From contig NZ_CP035494.1 of NCBI RefSeq assembly GCF_004135285.1, forward strand, positions 372,001 to 436,000: 64,000 bases of DNA. The letters run 5' to 3'. Each line of letters begins with the position of its first letter. Position 1 is the stretch's first letter. Below are positions 59,421-64,000 of this stretch, in pieces. The notes under the pieces were generated by a model that had not been told where the DNA came from, made no database searches, and saw nothing but the letters and a program-made list of their open reading frames with translations. The position numbers were made by a program, and so were the translations under genes. The DNA is from Microbacterium protaetiae (GTDB lineage Bacteria > Actinomycetota > Actinomycetes > Actinomycetales > Microbacteriaceae).

Positions 59421-61228
59421 CCACCGGCGTCATCTACAGCCGTGCGAACGCCGGCCGGCCAAAGAAGCGGCGCTCATCGCGCAGCGTCGCGCGCCGCTTC
59501 TTCACCCACCCGGGCGGTCTCATCCCCGGGATCATCATTCTGGTCGTCCTCGTTGCGACGTATTCCGCGCCGCTGATTCAGATGCACGATCCCGCCCACA
59601 TCGATTACGACCTCGTCAACGCGATGCCCAGCTGGCAGCACATCCTCGGCGGTGACGCCGTCGGTCGCGACCTGTGGTCCCGTCTGGTGTGGGGCGGCCA
59701 GGAGGCCTTTCTCGGCGCGCTCATCGTCATGGTGGTGGGGATCGGCATCGGCGTTCCGGCCGGTCTTCTGGGCGGCTACTTCGGCGGCCTTCCCGACAGC
59801 GGTCTGAGCTGGATCAGCGATGCGCTGATGTCAGTGCCGGGCATGATCGTGCTGCTCATCGTCGCTGGTGGCACCAACGGAAACATGCTGATCCTGATGG
59901 CCGTGATGGGTGTTTTCATGGCACCGGGCTATTACCGGCTCACACGTGCAGCCACCATGGCAGTGCGCAATGAGCCCTATGTCGACGCCGCGAAAGTCTC
60001 AGGCGTCAGTCACTCTCGCATCGTCGGGTCGCACATTCTGCGGGTCATCGCCGCACCGATCATCATCCAGACCTCGCTCACTGCTGGCGTTGCGCTCGGC
60101 ATGCAAGCCGGTCTGCAGTTCATTGGCATCGGTGACACTCTCAAGCCCAGCTGGGGCGGCATGATGAGCGACGGGATGAAGAGCATTCTCACGAACCCCT
60201 GGCTCATGGTGCCGCCCGCCATCGTCCTGGGGCTGGTGATCGCCTCGTTCGCCATCATGGGCTCCACCCTGGGTCAGATCACCGGGACCCGCAGCGAGAA
60301 AGTACGCCGTCTCACGAAGGCCGATCGCAGAGGCATCCGTGCGCGCGCCACGGTCAGCGCCGGCCTGCCGGCGCCCGAACAAGACGTCGCCGTCCGCGTG
60401 CGAGGCTTGAAGGTTTCCTACGCACTGGCCGATCGCGAGTCGGAGGTGCTGCACGGCGTCGACTTCGAAGTGCGCACGAGCAAGGTACTCGGGATCGTCG
60501 GCGAGTCCGGATCGGGCAAGTCTCAGTCGGTATTCGCCCTGCTCGACCTGCTGCCAGGCAACGCCATCGCCCAGGCCGAGGGGATCTGGATCGACGGAGC
60601 GAACGTCCAGCCACTGTCCCACGCGCGCCGACGGGCTCTGCTGGGCCGTGACATCGCCTATATCCCCCAGGAACCGATCAGCAACCTCGACCCGATGTTC
60701 ACAATCGGACATCAGCTCATCGAGCCCATGCGCGCGGTGCTGAAGATGGGCAAGCGCGGGTCTCGTGAGTACGCCATCTCCTTGCTTCGCCGCGTGGGCA
60801 TCACCGACCCGGAGCGCGTCATGAAGCTGTACCCGCACGAGGTCTCGGGCGGGATGGCGCAGCGGGTGCTGATCGCGGGAGCACTGGCCGGTCGCCCCAA
60901 GCTGCTCGTGGCCGACGAGCCGACGACGGCGCTCGATGTCACCGTGCAGGCAGAAGTGCTCGAGCTGCTGCGGGAGCTGCAGGCAGAGGAAGGGATGGCG
61001 CTGATCATCGTCACGCATAACTTCGGGGTCGTCGCCGACATCTGCGACGATGTCACCGTCATGAAGGACGGGCGTGTGATCGAGGCTGGGCCCGTCCGCG
61101 ACATCTTCCGCGCCCCCGCCGACCCGTACACGCGGGAACTTATCGCGGCCTGCCTCGACGATTCCGAATCACGCCGCGAACTCGACGAGCACGCAGAGCG
61201 CCGCACGCTGGAAGGAGCACCGGCATGA
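59417..61228 (+). CDS. Fused ABC importer permease and ATPase (DppC-DppD fusion)
   Basis: A 603-residue fusion of two normally separate subunits. Residues ~25-290 are a DppC-like permease (SRLVWGGQEAFLGALIV, EAA-like loop VDAAKVSGVSHSRIVGSHILRV). After a ~40-residue basic linker (KVRRLTKADRRGIRARATV) comes a complete DppD-like ATPase: Walker A GESGSGKSQ, signature VSGGMAQRVLIA, Walker B LLVADEPTTALD, H-loop VTHNFGVV, and an Asp/Pro-rich C-terminal segment. The ATPase lacks a Cys cluster for Fe-S binding. The start overlaps the DppB stop; the end overlaps the next ATPase. Confidence 0.92.
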   Translation: MTTGVIYSRANAGRPKKRRSSRSVARRFFTHPGGLIPGIIILVVLVATYSAPLIQMHDPAHIDYDLVNAMPSWQHILGGDAVGRDLWSRLVWGGQEAFLGALIVMVVGIGIGVPAGLLGGYFGGLPDSGLSWISDALMSVPGMIVLLIVAGGTNGNMLILMAVMGVFMAPGYYRLTRAATMAVRNEPYVDAAKVSGVSHSRIVGSHILRVIAAPIIIQTSLTAGVALGMQAGLQFIGIGDTLKPSWGGMMSDGMKSILTNPWLMVPPAIVLGLVIASFAIMGSTLGQITGTRSEKVRRLTKADRRGIRARATVSAGLPAPEQDVAVRVRGLKVSYALADRESEVLHGVDFEVRTSKVLGIVGESGSGKSQSVFALLDLLPGNAIAQAEGIWIDGANVQPLSHARRRALLGRDIAYIPQEPISNLDPMFTIGHQLIEPMRAVLKMGKRGSREYAISLLRRVGITDPERVMKLYPHEVSGGMAQRVLIAGALAGRPKLLVADEPTTALDVTVQAEVLELLRELQAEEGMALIIVTHNFGVVADICDDVTVMKDGRVIEAGPVRDIFRAPADPYTRELIAACLDDSESRRELDEHAERRTLEGAPA

Positions 61229-62040
61229 GTGCAGCATCCGCCCCTTTGCTGACCGTCGAGAATGTCGACGTCCACTACGGCAAGTTCCAGGCGTTGAAGA
61301 ACATCAGCCTCGAGATCTCTCCTGGCGAGTGCATGGGACTGGTCGGTGAGTCCGGATCAGGAAAGTCGACGCTTGGCAAGGCGATCCTCGGACTCGCGGA
61401 CGCGTCATCGGGCACGATCAGGTTCGACGGGCAGGACATCACCCGCCTGCGCGGACGTGCGCGCCGCAATTTGGCGCAGAGTATCCAGGTCGTCTTCCAG
61501 GACCCGTACGGGTCGCTGGACCCGGCCATGACCATCGGCCAGATCCTCGCAGAGCCGCTGCGTGTGGCCGGAGTCTCGTGGGCTGAGGCCAAGGCGACGA
61601 TTATCGAGATGCTCGGTCGGGTACGCCTCCCCGCAGAGAGCATCGAACGCTACCCGAACGAGTTCTCGGGCGGCCAGCGGCAGCGCATCGCGATCGCCCG
61701 TGCACTCGTGCGGCGGCCGCGCCTGATCATCTGCGACGAACCGGTCTCGGCGCTCGATCTGACCACGCAGGCGACGATCATCGACCTGTTCATCGAGCTG
61801 CAGCGCGAGACAGGCGTCGCCTACCTGTTCGTCTCGCACGACCTGGGAGTGGTGCGCCGTATCTGTCACCGGGTAGCCGTCATGTACAAGGGCGAGATCC
61901 TCGAGCAAGGGCCGGGCGAGCAAGTGACCACGGCGCCCGCGCAGCCATACAGTCAGCGGTTGCTGATGGCCTCGCCGGTCGCCGACCCCGACGCGCAGGC
62001 CGAGCGCCGCGAGGAATGGCTCAAGATCCGTGCGGCGTGA
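61225..62040 (+). CDS. Oligopeptide-type ABC importer ATPase (DppF-like)
   Basis: A 271-residue ATPase: Walker A GESGSGKST, signature FSGGQRQRIAIARAL, Walker B LIICDEPVSALD, H-loop VSHDLGVV, and a short C-terminal extension. It pairs with the ATPase half of the preceding fusion protein. Start ATG 61225 overlaps the preceding stop (ATGA). It is the last gene of the importer operon. Confidence 0.93.
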   Translation: MSAASAPLLTVENVDVHYGKFQALKNISLEISPGECMGLVGESGSGKSTLGKAILGLADASSGTIRFDGQDITRLRGRARRNLAQSIQVVFQDPYGSLDPAMTIGQILAEPLRVAGVSWAEAKATIIEMLGRVRLPAESIERYPNEFSGGQRQRIAIARALVRRPRLIICDEPVSALDLTTQATIIDLFIELQRETGVAYLFVSHDLGVVRRICHRVAVMYKGEILEQGPGEQVTTAPAQPYSQRLLMASPVADPDAQAERREEWLKIRAA

Positions 62041-62181
62041 GGGCCTCGGCGCGCGCCGTGGCCCTCAGCCCGTCGAGGTAGCGTTCAACGCCGCCGCCGC
62101 CGCTCAGTCCAAGTGCGTCGCTGTGTCGGGGTCGGCACCGTGCCCGATGCGGCGGTACACCTCGGGCCGCGCACGACGCAG

Positions 62182-63603
62182 TCACAGACCCCAGAAAACC
62201 GCAACGATCGACGGGACCAGCAGTACCGCCGGCAGGATGAACGTGGTCGGGGTGTTCTCGGTCTGGCCCAGCATGACGTTCCAGTTCGACAGAATGAGCA
62301 CCCACACCGTCCCGAGTGCCAGCACCGCGATGATCGGCGCCACCCACCGCGAACCCACCCCCACATCGCGGCGGTCGCGCGCGAAGTAGCCCATCACAGC
62401 GACCGAGACGAGCACCATGAGCAGCACGAGTCCGAAGGCGCCGAGGTTCGTCAGCCAGGTGAACAGGGTCAGCACGGCGTACGGGCCGTTGTCGGGGTTC
62501 CAACCCAGCTCGCCGACCGCGAAACCGATCACGACGATCACGGCGATGACGCTCTGCGCCAGCGACCCGGCCCACGGCGCACCGCTGCGCACGCGAACCG
62601 TGCCCAGCACCGCCGGCAGCAGCCCTTCGCGTCCGAGCGAGAACGAATAGCGGGCCACGGCGTTGTGGAAGCTGACCAGCGCTGCGAACAGGCTCGTGGT
62701 GAACAGCAGCGACATGATGTCGACCCAGATGACACCGAGGTGCTCGGCGACGAAGTTGAAGAACAGTGGAGGACCGGCCTCTTCCGGAGAGATCCCGCTC
62801 GGGTTCTCGATCTTTCCGGGCCCGACGGCCAGCGTGAGCGCCCACGAAGAGAGCGCGTAGAACACGCCGATGACGCTGACTGCGAGGAACGTGGCGCGCG
62901 GGATCGTGCGCTTGGGGTCTTTCGACTCCTCGCCGTAGATCGCAGCCGACTCGAACCCCATGAACGCCGCGATGCCGAACGCAAGAGCCGCGCCCACCCC
63001 CGGCACGAACAGGGCGCCGGGCGTCAGCGGCGCTGCGGTGAACCCCTCAGCGGGGTTCGCGAACGACACGATGTCGAACACGATCACGACGAGGAACTCG
63101 AGGGCCACGAGCACGCCCAGCACCTTCGCCGACAGGTCGACGCGATTGACCCCCATCACCCCGACGACGATGATGCCGATGAACACCCACAGCCACCACG
63201 GACTCGCCCACCCCGTCTTCTCTTGGATGAACGAGGAGACCTGGAACCCGAGCATCCCCCAGATGCCGATCTGCATGGCGTTGTACGCGATGAGCGCGAG
63301 CACCGACGATCCGATGCCGGCCGGACGCCCGGCGCCCTGAGCGACGTAGGAGTAGAACGCGCCGGCGTTCGTGATGAACCGGCTCATTGCGGCATAGCCG
63401 ATCGCGAAGATGCCGAGCGCGACGGCCAGGACGATGTAGCCGAAGGGGATGCCGGTGACATTGGTCACCGATAGCGAACTCGTGACGCCGCCGGCGACGA
63501 CCGTCAGCGGCGCCGATGCCGCGACGATCATGAAGGCGACGGCGAAGACGCCCAGCCGGCGGTGCGCGTCGGTTCTCGTCGTCGACGTAGTGGGTGCAGA
63601 CAT
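62182..63603 (-). CDS. APC-superfamily amino-acid permease, cut short by an in-frame stop
   Basis: A 473-residue, 12-helix permease: APLTVVAGGVTSSLSVTNVTGIP near the first helix, FITNAGAFYSYVAQGAGRPAG, GFESAAIYGEESKDPKRTIPRAT (APC signature) and SFHNAVARYSFSLGREGLLP. The stop TGA at 62182-62184 follows FWGL. In the same frame the sequence then continues for 25 codons, LRRARPEVYRRIGHGADPD..., to a second stop at 62104-62106. This tail looks like a normal permease C-terminus, so a CGA-to-TGA type change probably truncated the protein. All helices remain, so it may still work. The ATG at 63603 follows AAGGAG. Confidence 0.88.
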   Translation of the reverse strand: MSAPTTSTTRTDAHRRLGVFAVAFMIVAASAPLTVVAGGVTSSLSVTNVTGIPFGYIVLAVALGIFAIGYAAMSRFITNAGAFYSYVAQGAGRPAGIGSSVLALIAYNAMQIGIWGMLGFQVSSFIQEKTGWASPWWLWVFIGIIVVGVMGVNRVDLSAKVLGVLVALEFLVVIVFDIVSFANPAEGFTAAPLTPGALFVPGVGAALAFGIAAFMGFESAAIYGEESKDPKRTIPRATFLAVSVIGVFYALSSWALTLAVGPGKIENPSGISPEEAGPPLFFNFVAEHLGVIWVDIMSLLFTTSLFAALVSFHNAVARYSFSLGREGLLPAVLGTVRVRSGAPWAGSLAQSVIAVIVVIGFAVGELGWNPDNGPYAVLTLFTWLTNLGAFGLVLLMVLVSVAVMGYFARDRRDVGVGSRWVAPIIAVLALGTVWVLILSNWNVMLGQTENTPTTFILPAVLLVPSIVAVFWGL

Positions 63604-63779
63604 GTGGCAGCTCCTTCGATGCGGTCCCGTCATCCGACAGAACCCCAACATCCTCCCCCGCCCGTCGCACGGGCACATGACCGCCCGGGCACGGAGCTTG
63701 CCTGGCCGGGCAGAAGTGAGCACTGGACCTTTCCGGCGGATCGTATATGATGACAGCATCCCGAACCTGCGAGGTGATG

Positions 63780-64000
63780 ATGCCCGTGTCGGCGACTGCG
63801 CGCCCCGAATCCGTTGCGACCACTCTCGCGCGCGACATCAGCCAGTTCCGTGCCGCCGTGAACGACTCGTTCGTGCCGCTTCAGGTGACGCCCTCGCACA
63901 TGGACACGTTCCGGGGCATGATGCGCGCCGCCGCTGTCGACGAGGTGCACGTCACTGACCTGCGCGCCACGCCGCACGTCGTGGAGCGCACGCCCGAGTT
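63780..64000 (+). CDS. AraC-family-like regulator, N-terminal part (runs off the right edge)
   Basis: From ATG 63780 (GAGG five bases upstream; ATG at 63777 is an alternative) the frame stays open to the window end, giving ~73 residues. VNDSFVPLQVTP, MRAAAVDEVHVTDLRATPHVVERTPE resembles the sensor domain (AraC_binding_2/cupin) of FeaR-type AraC regulators. The DNA-binding part is outside the window. It is divergent from the amino-acid permease and probably regulates it or neighbours to the right. A TATATGAT box lies ~30 bp upstream. Confidence 0.6.
   Translation, partial: MPVSATARPESVATTLARDISQFRAAVNDSFVPLQVTPSHMDTFRGMMRAAAVDEVHVTDLRATPHVVERTPE

Overview
The window is high-GC actinobacterial DNA. 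Three things point to Microbacteriaceae, most likely Microbacterium or a close relative: strong G/C third-position bias, frequent GGATGCC/GCATCC triplets in coding DNA, and REP-like sequences built on GTTTCGACTCG...CTCAACGACC. The genus is an inference. No rRNA, tRNA, CRISPR array, prophage or plasmid functions were seen.

0-6.6 kb is core metabolism. It holds glycerol catabolism (glpD and the start of glpK, minus strand), then an FMN riboswitch controlling a compact riboflavin operon ribD-ribE-ribBA-ribH, in which each gene overlaps the next.

6.6-10.5 kb is a repeat-rich accessory island. Eight copies of a ~98-bp long-hairpin repeat lie in two blocks. One copy is split in its loop by a degraded IS110-family element plus a GNAT acetyltransferase gene. 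G/C-rich tandem repeats close the island.

10.5-17.6 kb carries a DrrAB-like ABC-2 exporter with two permeases, a MetE-like (YxjG-type) protein, an acyl-CoA ligase, and a small GIY-YIG nuclease gene bracketed by inverted REP-like repeats next to a GNAT gene.

17.6-31.8 kb is a catabolic cluster for methoxylated or hydroxylated aromatic acids. The minus-strand operon encodes 4-oxalomesaconate hydratase (GalB-like), CHA aldolase (LigK/GalC-like), 4-oxalomesaconate tautomerase (GalD/PrpF-like) and a type I (VOC-fold) extradiol dioxygenase. The plus strand encodes a LigM-like O-demethylase, an acyl-CoA ligase, a complete branched-chain-type (Liv) ABC importer with its binding protein, and, after a minus-strand GntR regulator, an aldehyde dehydrogenase. 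The likely flow is aldehyde to acid, demethylation, ring cleavage, then pyruvate plus oxaloacetate. The unusual point is a type I dioxygenase where a LigAB/GalA/DesZ-type enzyme is expected.

31.9-41.4 kb holds a small HTH protein with twin operators ahead of a fused ABC exporter, a cytochrome b/molybdopterin oxidoreductase fusion, GTP-PEP carboxykinase divergent from a RamB/ScfR-type regulator, and an AlkZ-like winged-helix protein.

41.5-64 kb is a second, unassigned catabolic island. It contains three paralogous HSL-family esterases, an MFS exporter, a copper amine oxidase with a Cys-rich tail, two TetR regulators, two paralogous aldo/keto reductases, a zinc alcohol dehydrogenase, an amidohydrolase, an SDR, an alpha/beta hydrolase and a methyltransferase-like protein. 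It also contains an oligopeptide-type ABC importer whose second permease is fused to its first ATPase, an amino-acid permease truncated by an in-frame stop, and the start of an AraC-like regulator. The content suggests uptake and stepwise hydrolysis and oxidation of an amine-, ester- or amide-containing compound; the substrate is unknown.
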